Origin: Ricordea florida
Lineage: Eukaryota; Cnidaria; Anthozoa; Corallimorpharia; Ricordeidae
Reading direction: 5' to 3'
Assembly (NCBI GenBank): GCA_949710005.1
Contig: OX453287.1
Location: forward strand, 20,210,017-20,274,016
DNA length: 64,000 bases
A program made the translations under genes and the position numbers. Below the pieces are notes generated by a model. The model was not told where the DNA came from. It saw only the letters and a list, made by a program, of their open reading frames with translations, and did no database searches. Shown piece after piece: positions 1-10,626 of this stretch (within the stretch, counting starts at the first letter, position 1; the number at the start of each line of letters is the position of its first letter).

Positions 1-185
1 TAAAGGTTGGGGAACAAAAAGCTATAATCTTTCTCTTGACTGTCCTCCATGCCTTGTGCTTTTCAAAATGGCGGATAAAATTTCAATGAGCCAGCGAGCA
101 AAAGTAACGAGCCAGCGATATATCTCAGTCAGCGATATATCCCTAACAATGTAACGTTGAAAAAACGACAAAGACCGTCTGCATT

Positions 186-389
186 CTATAACCGGTGCCA
201 GCCTTCGGCTAGGCCCCGGTAATTAGGAAGTTCCGTTTCTGATGCTGCATCCGTTGGCTGAGTGTGAAGCGGCGATATAACACGAAACAGTTCCGTATCC
301 ATTGTTGGGGAGTGCGAACGCGAAACTTGCAAACTCAGCAAATTGTCGTCCTCAACATAAGCCGCAAATTCCTTGCCTTCACCTTCCAT
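186..389 (-). CDS. Possible first exon or short ORF, unknown product
   Basis: The ORF starts at an ATG on the minus strand (389) and gives 67 residues. It is acidic near the N-terminus and rich in Ser and Thr, with no motif I recognise. It could be a first coding exon, because the end reads into a GT (CACCG|gttatag), with the rest of the gene beyond the left edge. It could equally be a chance ORF. It shares a strand with the DZIP3-like exons at 1.5-4 kb, but nothing links them. Confidence 0.2.
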   Translation of the reverse strand: MEGEGKEFAAYVEDDNLLSLQVSRSHSPTMDTELFRVISPLHTQPTDAASETELPNYRGLAEGWHRL

Positions 390-796
390 GACCGTAAATA
401 TCCCTCAAACTGTAAAACCAGATCAAAAACTATAGATACGTAGAAGCACTACCGTAACTATCCTTGTAAATCCATAAGAACCATGAGGTCGTGAAATTAC
501 TGTGACTGCGACTGGCGGCACATGATAGCCGTGGCGATGAACATAACAACAAAACATTTAATCATACACGAGGCTGAAACAACTCACAAGTATCATCACA
601 AACATCCGTTAGAAATCCGTAGCACGAGAAATAAAAACCAAAACAAACGACTTACAAAACACTTGAGAAACTTGAAGAAAGCCTTAGTGAAACTTCAGGT
701 AATTTCACAGTGGCCTCGTGCCTGCCAATGCCGAGGCCCCGTGCGCATACTCCTAATAAACAAGGGGTAAGCCCGCTGGTCAGGATATCAGCAGTA

Positions 797-1010
797 ACAT
801 TTTTCACATGGTATTTCACATGCAATACTGTGAAATACCAAGTGAAAGTGCGGAGCCCGTTTCACAGGGATTTCACATGATTACTTTCACATGGTATTTC
901 ACATTTCTGTGAAATAATATGTGAAAAACCATGTGAAATCCCTGTGAAAACTTTAAACAACTTTCACATGGTTTTCACATGAAATTCACATACTTTTCAC
1001 AGGGTTTCTC
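797..1010. repeat. Palindromic cluster of TTTCACATGG motifs
   Basis: About 210 bases are built almost entirely from variants of TTTCACA(T/G)GG and its reverse complement CCATGTGAAA, alternating in both orientations at short and irregular spacing. The stretch can fold on itself and looks like a foldback or MITE core, or an expanded binding-site-like repeat. No ORF crosses it. It abuts a LINE 3' fragment on its right. Confidence 0.6.
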
Positions 1011-1281
1011 CCAGTAGTGGCTGTCACGCTTTCCGACCAAAACTCCCTGTTCCGTGCCACCGCTTTGGCTACTTCCCAGCTCTTCCACCCGCCTTGTTTC
1101 TTTCCTTCTTCACCGTCCTTCTCCAAGTTGTCTTTAGCCTCCCTCTCGCTCTTCGACCTTCTGACGTCCATCCCAATGCTGTGAAGCAGACGTTCGCACT
1201 CTCTCTCCTAAGTATGTGTCCTAACCAGTTCCACCTTTTTCGTTGTACCTCGCAGCTTATATTGCAACATTTATGTAGCAT
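986..1281 (-). pseudogene. C-terminal fragment of a non-LTR retrotransposon RT
   Basis: The reverse strand encodes the basic tail typical of RTE/craniofacial-like endonuclease-reverse transcriptases: an RWNWLGHILRR block, then GRRARGRLKTTWRRTV, continued after a frameshift by a WEVAKAVARNREFW-type end. Only about 90 residues survive in two frames, so this is a 5'-truncated dead copy. In the intact family this segment follows the RT palm. Family membership is inferred from the motif. Confidence 0.7.
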
Positions 1282-1563
1282 GCAATTTCAGCTTTGGATG
1301 CTTAATAAACTCACGAGCGTTTCATCAGGAATGCTTAAGCATTGTGCAACCAAAAATATGAAGTGACGCAGCGCTGCAGAAGCATTCCACCATTTGCACG
1401 GGCCACAACTCCCAAGGATTTTGATGAATTGTCACTATAAATTTATTCATATGCAGAGGCATTATGTTGTAGTTTCCTCATTACTTTACATGTGCCCTGC
1501 TTCTGTATGAACTATGTAAACTAAGAAATAATATATGTATATAAAGAGTCCACAAACGTTTAC

Positions 1564-1659
1564 CTGTCTTTAAATGCTCTACCACTTTCTTTTCCCTCTC
1601 TTCAGCTTCTAACAAACGCTGACCATATTCCTCAGCTTCTCTCCTTGTCTTTTCAATGT
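1564..1659 (-). CDS. Coiled-coil exon of the DZIP3-like HEPN gene
   Basis: The exon is 96 nt, bounded by an AG acceptor (acacaag|ACATTG) and a GT donor (GACAG|gtaaac). It encodes a highly charged helical segment (EKTRREAEEYGQRLLEAEER...) predicted to form a coiled coil. The exon starts in phase 1, which is the phase left by the donor of the HEPN exon at 3562, so the two join to make an Asp codon. Later exons would lie left of here and were not identified. The coiled coil probably mediates oligomerisation, which is an inference. Confidence 0.6.
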
Positions 1660-1889
1660 CTTGTGCGTAATGTTTAAAAAAAATTAATGAACTTAATTGG
1701 TATCCCACAATATGCATAATTACATTTGTCTGAACTCAACTAAACATGCCGACTAGGTTTTGCCCACCTCCAAGCTTAAACCATCCTTTAGACTTGAATG
1801 AGCTTGACGTCAAGGCCATTCTTGTGTTATGGCTCAACACTAGCCCTAACTCGTGATGATCGACTTATTAGGGGCTGATGCTCTCGCTT

Positions 1890-2002
1890 AAGGGAGATAG
1901 TTTTTAACCTGTTTACTTCCAAGGGGTCTCCACTTGACGCGTAAAATCGTCTGGCATTAGACAGGGTAAAATCTATAGTCAGTCTTGGGAGTGAAAGGGT
2001 TA
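1890..2002. repeat. Dispersed repeat fragment ending in AGGGTTAA
   Basis: The sequence reads GGTCTCCACTTGACGCGTAA... through GAGTGAAAGGGTTAA. From memory it resembles a dispersed anthozoan repeat. Within this window, similar AAGGGTTAA ends occur at the PiggyBac boundaries (4320 and 5820) and in each 2.3-kb tandem unit. It may be a PiggyBac-related MITE end. No coding content. Confidence 0.35.
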
Positions 2003-2924
2003 AGGCAGTGGGTATGGGGAAGGTTTTGTCCAGTGGCTCAAAGCCACCAGAAAGATTTGCAGCTCTTTGCTGGTTGTGTAAGAACACTAATTATAAGAAC
2101 TTGATCAAGTTTTGATCGTATTAGACAGACTGGCCTGTCCCAGGCTCCAGGATCGTGCGCACGATTGAAAAGTGGTAGAGTGACAGCTCAGTCTGGAGTC
2201 CCTGCATTTTTCCTTTCCCAGATCCCCGCCGATTTTCGCAATGACCTCGGTCACCTGCTGTTTCGATCGTTATCATGAACCGAGAGTTTGGCATGGGCTA
2301 TAGACAGAGAATCTGACATGCCTTGACCTAGGATGCATTGTAATGCTTAACATATGTGGGAGTGCATCACTGATCAGGCCAACAGTTATGGGCTGGTTTA
2401 ATTGCCTTTAATCAGCCAAGTCCAGCAGGTTTTGCTGTCTTTATCTTGTCCAGTTAAAACTTCGCAAGCAGGCACCTTCTTTTGAATTCAGACAGATGAT
2501 TGCCAATGAACCAACCTAGGCTGGTGCATTGGCAGAGAATATTAAACCACAAGAAGAGTTAACTGTGTGCAGAAAAATTCTCAGAAATGCAGCAAGAATG
2601 TGTAAGGTGAGAGAAATTTTACATCACAATGGTTGTTCATGTGCCTCTCATTCTTTCAGCCAATGATAGCACAGGTTATTCTTGACTGCCTATCATATTT
2701 TCAGTGAATCATGACACAGGAATTAGCATAGGAGGAGTTTGTCACCCATCAGTAATTTTACAATGTAACAGCAAAATTTGCTCCTAGTGTTTACCGTGTG
2801 CGTGTGTGGCGAAAAAGTACTAAAAGTGCATGTTTTGTATTTTTTTCAATTGAGTATTGACAGCTAGAGTGGAGTATTCTCAACCAAACCAGTGAGCTGT
2901 AATTGTAGGGCCAGTGCATTGTTG
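2003..2924. other. Gene-free stretch
   Basis: Both strands show only short chance ORFs, and I see no splice-flanked coding segment or repeat structure. It is presumably intronic for the DZIP3-like gene, whose HEPN exon (3562-3973) and coiled-coil exon (1564-1659) flank it. Confidence 0.4.
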
Positions 2925-3115
2925 TATCAGATAAAACAAGTTTGAACCAACATGTTCATTTTAGCATAATTTAAACCAGCGTGTTCAGTATGTTCAAGAA
3001 GCAGTTGTGTTCTTTGCAGTGACAAATTTGAACCAGCGTGTTTCTCTGATTGACAAAATTGAGCCAGTGTGCTTTGTACATGTGATGATTATTTCATTAG
3101 CCAGCATGCTGGCAA
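2925..3115 (+). repeat. Diverged tandem repeat, GAACCAGCGTGTTC type
   Basis: Four or five degenerate copies of a unit containing (TTT)GA(A/G)CCA(A/G)(C/T)GTGTTC recur at about 40-60 base intervals (near 2941, 2973, 3028, 3060 and a last partial copy near 3100). It lies in the presumed intron between the two DZIP3-like exons. No coding potential. Confidence 0.45.
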
Positions 3116-3561
3116 ACTGCTTCACAAAAATAATTGGTTTTTGTCTAGCAAACATATTTGTTGAACTCAATTAACTGTAGCTACGAAGCGTGTGCTGTAA
3201 TTGAGTACTCCACCCCGTCAATTTAATTATTAGTACTATTTGCGAAACTCAAATTTTCCAATTGACTCAAATTACCACCAGCCCTGTTTCACAAAACATA
3301 TGTCCAGGCATAATAAATTAACAAGCAAAGTAAACCAACATTTTTGTACCACACATTCCTACAGCAAAAGATCCTAACTTCACTGTTTTCATTGTTGGAA
3401 CTTCCACTGATAAGTCCCACTAGTTATATATAAGTACGAAAAAGAATGCTAAAGCAAACAAAGAAGCTTAGCAGGAACTTTACTGAATCGCTTTCAGCAG
3501 AGTATTTGCTAAGTAATGATTACACTGATACATTAATGAATGCTAAATTACTGTTTGTTAC

Positions 3562-3973
3562 CATTTTGAACTGCAGCTATTTCTTCTTTGGTGGCACCAA
3601 AGTTTTCCAAGATCATTGTTGCTTGCTTCCAAGCTGCCTCAAATACACCTTTTGGTAGGGTTGTGTCCTTGGCATGACCAATCAGTGTGTTCCGAATCTC
3701 TCTTATCTCATCCAGCCAATCAAACTCTTGACTGGATGGAAGGACAAACGCTGGCATAGGTGATGTAAATTGTGAGAACATCAATACCTTGAGCAAAAGA
3801 GTAAGATCCCACTCATTGGTGTCACCATTCTGAATGCTAGATCTCTCAGTGGGGGGTAATTTAACTTTTTTGCTAAGGGCCAAGAATTGTGCACCATCTG
3901 CAGGTGTATCCAACCAAACAGCTCCAGTTCCATTAACTTTAGGCCAAGAGTTCTTGAAAAAACAGCGCAAGGT
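3562..3973 (-). CDS. DZIP3-like HEPN domain exon
   Basis: The 412-nt exon has an acceptor aataag|ACCTTG and a donor AAAATG|gtaaca. It encodes the hallmark of the DZIP3/hRUL138-like HEPN domain (PF18738): LRCFFKNSWP near the start, an NGDTNEWDLTLLL block in the middle, then an EIREIRNTLIGHA helix carrying the RN...H signature, and a closing helix ending in FGATKEEIAAV. In cnidarians and other invertebrates this domain is expanded in NLR-like and TPR-containing proteins thought to act in innate signalling. The other domains of this protein are not visible. The downstream exon at 1564-1659 is phase-compatible. The HEPN call is confident; the immune role is inference. Confidence 0.8.
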
Positions 3974-4154
3974 CTTATTACCAACATTGAAGAGTAGGCA
4001 GGTAAGGCAAAAGAAATTGTCTCTGTGACATGAAGAAAGATAGTATACAGTAAATCTATTATCGTGGAAAATTACATTACTGTAAATCCTCTATTAAACG
4101 AGGGAATAGTCTGCCCTCGGATACTCGACAGTCAGCCACTCTAAATGAACTTAA

Positions 4155-4317
4155 ATCTTAGTAAAGAATTATGATTTTGTCCATAAATTATGATTTTAAT
4201 AGAAGTCTTGTCTAAGTTTATTTTGCTTTTACATGTATACACAGCTTCCTTTTTAAGCAGGTTTTGATAGTAATACTCGTTAATATTTCATTTAGTTACG
4301 TAGTTAGATTTATTTAT
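4155..4317. repeat. Dispersed repeat interrupted by PiggyBac (left part)
   Basis: This stretch, continued at 5821-5866 beyond the PiggyBac element, matches the reverse complement of an uninterrupted copy at about 57160-57340. Shared blocks include AGAATTATGATTTTAATAG, AGCAGGTTTT and GTAGTTAGATTTATTT. The uninterrupted copy shows the pre-insertion state with a single TTAA, which confirms that 4322-5820 is an insertion. Confidence 0.65.
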
Positions 4318-4321
4318 TTAA

Positions 4322-5820
4322 CCCTTTACCCCCTAAGGGAGACGATAGGGACATGTATCCTCTTTCCTAAGGGCTTCCAGCCATAATTGAGTGATTTGAG
4401 GAGCCTTCAGAAAAAAGTCTCTACTACAAAAACTAAGCACTACACAGACATATAATGCAGACAAAAGTTGTAGCAAAATCAATGAGGTATTTAATTCTGA
4501 CAAGAAACGTGCTATATCTACATTCTATAACAAGAAAATAAAGTTGATTTGTGAACATTTGTCTCTGTCTCGTCTCAACCACCATGTTTCTTCTACAGAA
4601 GATAAAAGCATTATATTTACAGCAAATATTTACATTCAAGAAGTCAAAAACTGCAAAACTTTACCTTACATTTCAATTTAAATGTCTCATTAATGCCAGC
4701 TACTTTTCTAACAACAAAATGTCAAAGTTTGAAAGTAAAATACATTGATCGTGAAATTCAAATTTCGCGCCACTGTCACAAATCAGCCTCGGAGTGATTT
4801 GCGAAGCACTCCAGGCAAACGCGTTTTGCACAAGCCGTACAAGCCATTCGGCAAAACTTTGTCTGCTTACGCTTTAAGCAACGCTTGCAGCGTCCTTTGG
4901 AGGTCTCTACAGGCCAGTGTCCACCAGTTACGCGCCCTTCCGAAACACTAAGGGAACGTGAACTAAATTCCCCGATAAGCGTCTTTGCCAACTCGACGCG
5001 AAACTGAAGTTGTGGTCTGGAGCGATGATTTTGCGCTTCGGTACTGTTGCAGTTTATCAAATCTGTCTCTGGGCATTACTCTCTTCACGAACGCAACTCC
5101 AAGGGTTTCGTCTTTTGACCAGTACAAAGATGCTTCGGGAAGGTTGTGATACCCGAACAGCACGTGGAGACCGAAGAATGCTTGCATTTCTTCACGGCTT
5201 GTGTCTTTCCACTTTGGGTCTGGCTTTCGCGCAATGCACTGTCTAGCATAACGGTTTGTTTCTTCGACGATCATGTCAAACAGTTCATTGGGAATAAAGA
5301 GCTGGAAAAAATCTTTTGCAGTGCCGTCTTCAGCAACCCCACTCACAGGTCCGGTTCTCGCGGTGAAATTTGTAACATTTACGGGAGCTCGATCGCAACT
5401 CCATCCGATTTCGCCGTTTTCTTCATCATCTTCTGAAAATTCTAAGTCTGAAAGATCTTCTGTATTAACAGTAGACACAGAAATATCACTTTCATCGTCG
5501 CTTTCTGCAATTTCGCTTATGTTATCGCTTTCTAAATCACTTGTATCCGAAGGCAAAGACGCCGCCATCACAGCACACGCGAGAAATTTTCACACTAAAT
5601 TTGCTTGCATATTTTGTATGAAACAGTTGTCAGGTGACATGCTAGAACAGTGTTCTAACCCTTTCTCTGATTGGTTGAGGGGCTCTAGCAACAAAAGAAC
5701 CACTGTAACAGTGCTTTTGATTGGTTGGAACTTGGCAACTACAACAGTGCCATATGGCACTCTTCGGATTTCGGTGCAGTAACAAAGGAGTGCCATATGG
5801 CACTCTTAGGGGGTAAAGGG
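4322..5820 (-). mobile_element. Non-autonomous PiggyBac element, 1.5 kb
   Basis: TTAA target duplications occupy 4318-4321 and 5821-5824. Immediately inside are perfect 16-bp inverted termini: CCCTTTACCCCCTAAG at 4322-4337 and its complement at 5805-5820. The right end also carries two copies of the palindrome GTGCCATATGGCAC (5749-5762 and 5790-5803). It contains a transposase that has lost its catalytic centre. A paralogous empty site exists near 57.2 kb. The intact ends could still be mobilised in trans; that is inference. Confidence 0.85.
4776..5571 (-). pseudogene. PiggyBac transposase with internal deletion
   Basis: From an ATG at 5571 the reverse strand reads an acidic N-terminal region (Ser/Asp/Glu-rich, residues 1-55) and then the start of the DDE_Tnp_1_7 fold (DFFQLFIPNELFDMIVEETNRYA, then EEMQAFFGLHVLFGYHNLPE). 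At about residue 178 the frame runs into unrelated sequence. A separate frame (to 4776) gives the family's C-terminal cysteine-rich domain, CKRCLKRKQTKFCRMACTACAKRVCLECF, a cross-brace zinc-finger-like module used in DNA binding. The catalytic-aspartate region, normally some 300 residues, is missing. The protein cannot be active. Confidence 0.85.
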
Positions 5821-5859
5821 TTAATTCAATGTGTAAATTCCTGAAGGAAATACCGTGTC

Positions 5860-6275
5860 TAAATAGACCAAAAGTACGTACCAATTATGGCAAGCAAACA
5901 TTTGCATTCATCTCTTCTAAAATCTGGGAATCTATAGACCTTCATATCAAACAGTCCAGCTCCGTATTTATATTTAAATCAAAATATAAACAAGTGCTCC
6001 TTTTAAGCCAAACGTAGACTTTAGCAATCCTAACTTCGTCCGAACATGAACATTTTTCTGATCTATCCTACTCTGGTTTTCCATCGTCAGCAGTGGCCAA
6101 CTCAAAAGCTTACAGCTCCTTTGGCCACAGCACACGATACATCAGCAAAGTAATTCATCTCTTTTTTTCCTTCCATTTTTCCTGTTGGCTTATTTTTAAT
6201 ACCTATATTGTAACTGTTTTTCTCTTGTAATCGTCGTGTAAAAATAAAATTGAATTGAATTGAATCTACCTTTGT
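5860..6275 (+). pseudogene. 3' end of a non-LTR retrotransposon (RT tail plus UTR)
   Basis: The open frame (about 5862-6017) carries the C-terminal signature of CR1/Jockey-like RTs, VRTNYGKQTFAFISSKIWESI, followed by a stop. About 240 bases of 3' UTR follow, ending in a short TTGAA repeat tail (ATTGAATTGAATTGAAT near 6250-6266), a typical LINE 3' terminus. The copy is strongly 5'-truncated and lies directly right of the PiggyBac insertion site. Confidence 0.65.
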
Positions 6276-6279
6276 CATC

Positions 6280-7090
6280 TGACCGGTCTGGCCCCGCTTG
6301 CGCAATCCCATAGAAAACAATAGTATAAGCTGACGAGTGTAGGACCGAACGGATTGACGTGACAGAAATGATACAATAAGTCACGCTATTCGATGAAATG
6401 CTAATTTCTTGTTCTGACTCGAAAAAATGAAGGAAAAGTTTTAATTGTAGAATCTTTTTTGTTTGTAATGTTTCCCATGCACGCCAGGCTATCTCTTCCT
6501 ATTTAGAATAAAAACAATTTTTCGAAAGTTTTAAACTTAGTCAGTCGTCATATGATAAAATGCTTATTGACTCAGTTGGGTCGCGCTAAGTGGCTAAGGG
6601 ATGGGTAGCTATAAAAAAAAATTTATTCTAGAGAGGGGTGGGTAATATTAAAAGGGGATGGCTTATTTGAAGGGGGGTAGGAAGACAACGGATTCATAGT
6701 AAATAACTTTTTGTTTCTGCAAAGAATAGAATGGTTTTAATGTTAGCATTACCTTTCCTGTTCATATGATGATGTATCACCATCACTTGCACATGCCATC
6801 TTGGTATTCAAATGTAGCTATTGATCATATTTAGCTCTAACCCAGGTACTTGTTCTTGTATGTATTCTTATATGACCTAAAACAAAAGTATTAGAAAAAA
6901 TTCTTAAGATAATACTGGACCGTCTTGTTAAAGAAACAGGTTTCAGTTGTAAGACGAGTGGCATACTTTGCGATTGGCAATGCTTGGCAAGAATGTATTA
7001 TTACATATTACTACGCAGTTTAAATATATGGTCTTTCATATATCTTTATTTGCATTCTTCTCCATCTACGGGTATATTTCGAACTCACAA
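6280..7090. other. Gene-free stretch
   Basis: Low-complexity AT-rich DNA with a few purine-rich runs (AGAGAGGGGTGGG near 6632). I see no coding segment with splice sites, no tRNA-like fold and no recognised repeat. Confidence 0.4.
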
Positions 7091-7097
7091 CATGACC

Positions 7098-7290
7098 AGC
7101 TCCCAGTTGGCTTGATACCTCATTTGGTAGAGCACTGCACCGGTATCGCAGAGGTCATGGGTTCGAATACCGTTCAGGCCTGAGTTTTTTCAGGCTTTAA
7201 TTTCACAGCTGCTTAAGTTGTGTGGGTAACTGCGATGATCAATCAATGTCATTACATATTACTCCGCAGTTCAAAATATAGATTTTTCAG
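7098..7290 (+). mobile_element. tRNA-derived SINE
   Basis: A tRNA-like head with an A-box-like TTTGGTAGAGCACTGC and a B-box GGTTCGAATACC (about 7150) is followed by a conserved body (GCCTGAGTTTTTTCAGGC hairpin, then TTGTGTGGGTAACTGCGATGATC). The acceptor stem is not complementary, so it is not a functional tRNA. AATGTCATTACATATTACTCCGCAGTT after the body resembles TATTACATATTACTACGCAGTT just upstream (about 6998-7019), so the flanks may be a target duplication or a duplicated host segment. Confidence 0.6.
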
Positions 7291-8280
7291 GCATTAACTT
7301 CAGTTTGTAGAGAAAACCGGTGAATAAAATTTTGAACCAATAGCTGTAGTTAGCTGTGCACACGTGTTGTCTTTGCAGAATTGCAAAAATCCAATTTCCA
7401 CCGGTATTTCACATTTGATTGACGTTGCGACAGAAGAAAAACAAAAAAAAAATGTTATTTTAAGGCCATTAGACAAGATATGACCTGCTCCGAGGCAGGA
7501 CATCGGCTTTTTTAGATTTTCACATATTTATGTCTGGTCGCGACAAAAGGGTCACACTTGTCGCAAGCACGCGATGACAGATTTTCTGTCCAACGTAAAT
7601 ACCAAATGTGTAAGTGCAACCCCTGCATTTAAGCTGTGACCTGTACGTAAATGATGCAAAGTATGACAATAAAAACAACAAACAGACGATACTGACGCAA
7701 TCACTACGCTCACTTTTGAAAGCGTGCACTCTGGGATCAGGCGATGCAAGCTTGCTTTGCGCGTGCGACCATTACAGTGTAACGAACTCAATCGGGACCA
7801 CCCAATGTTTTTCTGCCAATCACAAGGCGAGTTAAGACCAAAAGAATCGGAGTTCGTTCCTTTTCGGCCCAATAATAATAAGTGTCAAATTTGACTGGGA
7901 ATTGTTGTGAAAGCCAATGTGAAAGTGGATTGCGACGCTTCCTTCACGGTAGCCTCCCCGCAGACGTCCTTTGGGGTTTGTTTGTCACGCATTCATTTCT
8001 CCCCCACGGACGACGCCACGCTACCATCACGGCGAAGTATTGAAATGTAATGCACTGTATTGTGAAGTAAAGATGAAAATAACTCTGTTCGAATTGATGT
8101 TACTGGCTGTGAAAACTTATCGGCCTCCTCTATGGAACTCCGAGCAAGAGCCTCGTTTGCAAGTAAAATCCGAGTTGAGGATCTGGCAACAAAAATGATC
8201 ATGAAACAAACGAGAATCAAAGAGCGAAGGCGTCGTGGTTTTTCGCTTGTTTATTCGTCATTAATCAGAAAATTTTACAA
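7291..8280. other. Gene-free stretch with one shared repeat
   Basis: No convincing coding sequence. About 7815-7865 (GCCAATCACAAGGCGAG... AAGAATCGGAGTTCGTT) is the reverse complement of a segment in each 2.3-kb tandem unit (for example 12203-12240, CGAACTCCGATTCTTTTG). This shows that part of that unit also exists as a dispersed repeat. Confidence 0.4.
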
Positions 8281-8384
8281 ATTAAAATCATTTTGACAAA
8301 GTAGTGTATATTGTACTTGCTGTTTCGCGGCTTAGGCGCATCACAGGCCTGGTAAGTTCTCTTTTAATGCGCCATTTCGTAGCT

Positions 8385-8840
8385 TTATGCGCCATACGCG
8401 CATGGCGCACGGCCTTCGTAATCATTAAAATGTCTGATGGTGTTCTCTGCGAGGGTTTTGGGATAATGCAGGCGAGCAAAAACCATTTTAAGACGTTCGC
8501 ATTCTTGATGGAAGAACTGCCAATTCGGGGAGAGTTTGAACGCACAGTTTAACATTGTCTTCAGTAGGTAATGTTTATACCTTACGTCAACATGGCTTTG
8601 GTAATGGAGTAAAAGCTCAGTATCGGTCAGTTTCATGTAGATCTTCGTATCTAGTCGGGGACATATCTGATAATCACCATTCCAAGAGAGGCAAGCTTGC
8701 CGTTGTCTTCGAGTTCCATTGTAAAGCTGAGTGAGGGGTGGATTTCATTCATTCAGACGCAGATGAAACATCGGGCATTTTGCTGAGGGTGTCGTCGACA
8801 TAGAACTTATAGACAGCAGGCATCTTGTTTAGGTAAGGAT
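8385..8840 (-). pseudogene. Penelope-like element RT fragment
   Basis: Read on the minus strand, the segment begins with a FYVDDTLS palm motif (near 8815), loses frame, then recovers as KLTDTELLLHYQSHVDVRYKHYLLKTML and FHQECERLKMVFARLHYP, which is characteristic of the RT C-terminal region of Penelope-like elements. Several frameshifts and stops separate the pieces and no GIY-YIG endonuclease is seen. The copy is dead. Recognition rests on motif order. Confidence 0.65.
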
Positions 8841-9059
8841 TGTCTCAAATACAGGATTGCCAAATATGGTAATAAACTTAAACCAGAAGCGAACTTAAAT
8901 CAATAAGTTGCATTTCCCTTTCTTTCATAAAGAACGAAATGTTAAAAACAAAATAAGAAAAAAAAAAATTCAAACGAAAGCAAAGAAATCAACTTAATGC
9001 CACAATCCTATTCAAATAAAATATGAGAAATTGTCCGGTCCGTTACTTCTGGACTCTAG

Positions 9060-10103
9060 GTTCTAGCGGTCCATAAAACACATAGGCAGTTTGACTACTC
9101 GTCCACTCCGCGTTGTAACTAATGGGGAGATATCTTGCTTGCTTTGTGCACTTCGAGCTTGTTGTTTCATTGGTGACTTAGCTGATTTCTGGGCTGGTGC
9201 TGTGTTCCTTGGATCTTAAGTAACACTTGTACTTGGAGTGGCAGATTCTGGTTGCACCAATACTTCTTCCTTAGATGAATTGGGAGGGCTTGTCAATAGT
9301 CTTGGGATGGGCATCGGGTCAAGTTCGCTGTCGCGTGTTGATTCCCGTGTGCGCCTGAGATGCCTCCTGTTTCTTCGGTTTGTCCTTCCATCCTCTGTAT
9401 GTACATGGTAAGACCTTCCCTCCAACTCTTGCGAGGGTCCAATCTTTATTCTTCCGGGACCTTTGGGCCCGGATTCGAACCAGATCTCCAGGGTTTAACC
9501 CTTCTAATTCCTTAGCACCCCTGCTGTAGTACCATGTTTGTTTCACCTTTTGTCGTTTCAGCTTGTCCTCTACATCTTCCGGTATCTTAGACTCTAGTAG
9601 TCGATGAGAAGTAGGTAGGAGGATCTTGGCTCGCCTATCAAACAGCCGTTGAGCAGGTGAAGAATCTAGCCTTTCGGTTGGAGTATTTCTCCAGTCTAGT
9701 AATAGTAGTAAGATGTGGGTCCTGCTTCGATTTAGCTGCCTTTTCTAAGAGAGACTTGGCTGTCTCAACAGCATTTTCTACTTTTCCATTAGATTGTGCA
9801 TATCCTGGAGAGCTTGTCCCGTGTTCAAAGCGGTAGGTGTTGGGAAACTTGTAGAAGCTATCACATGCGAATAGCTGGCCATTATCGGATACAAGGTGCA
9901 TGATCTGGGATGCCATGTCTTGCTAAGTGGGCTTTAACCTTCTTTATGATTTCCTCTGATGTTTTTGTCGTTAGGCGGTCCACTTCAAAGAAACTGCAGT
10001 AGTAATCAACAGTGACCATGTAATTTTTGCGATCATTCCCGATAAATGAAAACTCCAAATTTTTACTTCGGGGAGGTCGGCGATGGATTTCCCTCATTAC
10101 CAA
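9060..10103 (-). pseudogene. Ty3/Gypsy integrase remnant
   Basis: Frameshifted minus-strand pieces give an integrase core. At 9882-10103 lies MVTVDYYCSFFEVDRL, the first catalytic Asp region. At 9638-9916 lies HLVSDNGQLFACDSF (second Asp, SDNG) followed by SSPGYAQSNGKVENAVETAKSLL (catalytic Glu). At 9319-9546 is a chromodomain-like tail with LNPGDLVRIRAQ. Order and spacing match Gypsy integrase, but RT and RNase H are absent and at least two frameshifts interrupt it. The 5' boundary abuts the MADF ORF at 10.1 kb. Confidence 0.8.
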
Positions 10104-10153
10104 TCCCCTAAATCCCGTATCACAAATAAAGATGGCGTCTCTCGAAAACTAAC

Positions 10154-10498
10154 GTGAGTGATGGCTATCTCGAATCTCTAGCCCAAGAGGCAAAGAAGAA
10201 TGATGTGGCGTTTATGGATATCATAAAAGAGTTTCCCGTAATTTACAACCGTACCTGTGCAGATTTTAAAGATCGAAACATAAAGAACAACGCCTGGCGA
10301 AAGATTTCAAATTTGCTTGATTTAGAAGAATCCAAGTGTAAGCAAAGATACGAAAGCATTAGGACAACTTTTTCAAGGTACGTACGGAAGGCACGTGGGA
10401 AAAGTGGCGCTGGTAGAGATGACATTCAGTTAGATCCGAAGTATGAACACTTGAGGTGGCTTGCAACCTTCATTAAAACAAGACCTACATATTCATAA
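10154..10498 (+). CDS. MADF (Myb/SANT-like) domain protein, element-derived
   Basis: The open frame has no upstream ATG and probably initiates at an internal Met (about residue 21) or belongs to a spliced gene. It encodes a complete-looking MADF domain: FMDIIKEFPVIYNRTCADFKD, then NNAWRKISNLLDLEESKCKQRYESIRTTFSRYVRKARG, then YEHLRWLATFI. MADF proteins accompany PIF/Harbinger transposases and bind DNA. Sequence just downstream (to 10627) ends in CATATGAAAACCAGGCTT, the complement of a Harbinger-like terminus, so this is probably the accessory ORF of a degraded transposon. It might also be a domesticated gene. Confidence 0.6.
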   Translation: MSDGYLESLAQEAKKNDVAFMDIIKEFPVIYNRTCADFKDRNIKNNAWRKISNLLDLEESKCKQRYESIRTTFSRYVRKARGKSGAGRDDIQLDPKYEHLRWLATFIKTRPTYS

Positions 10499-10626
10499 TT
10501 CATAATCGGGAGAATCTGGGACAGACCTCCTCAGGCGATTACCCGATATATCAGCAAATCTGGGATGGTCGGCAAAAAGTAAAATCCCCGATCGTCTGGG
10601 ATTTTCCCGACATATGAAAACCAGGC

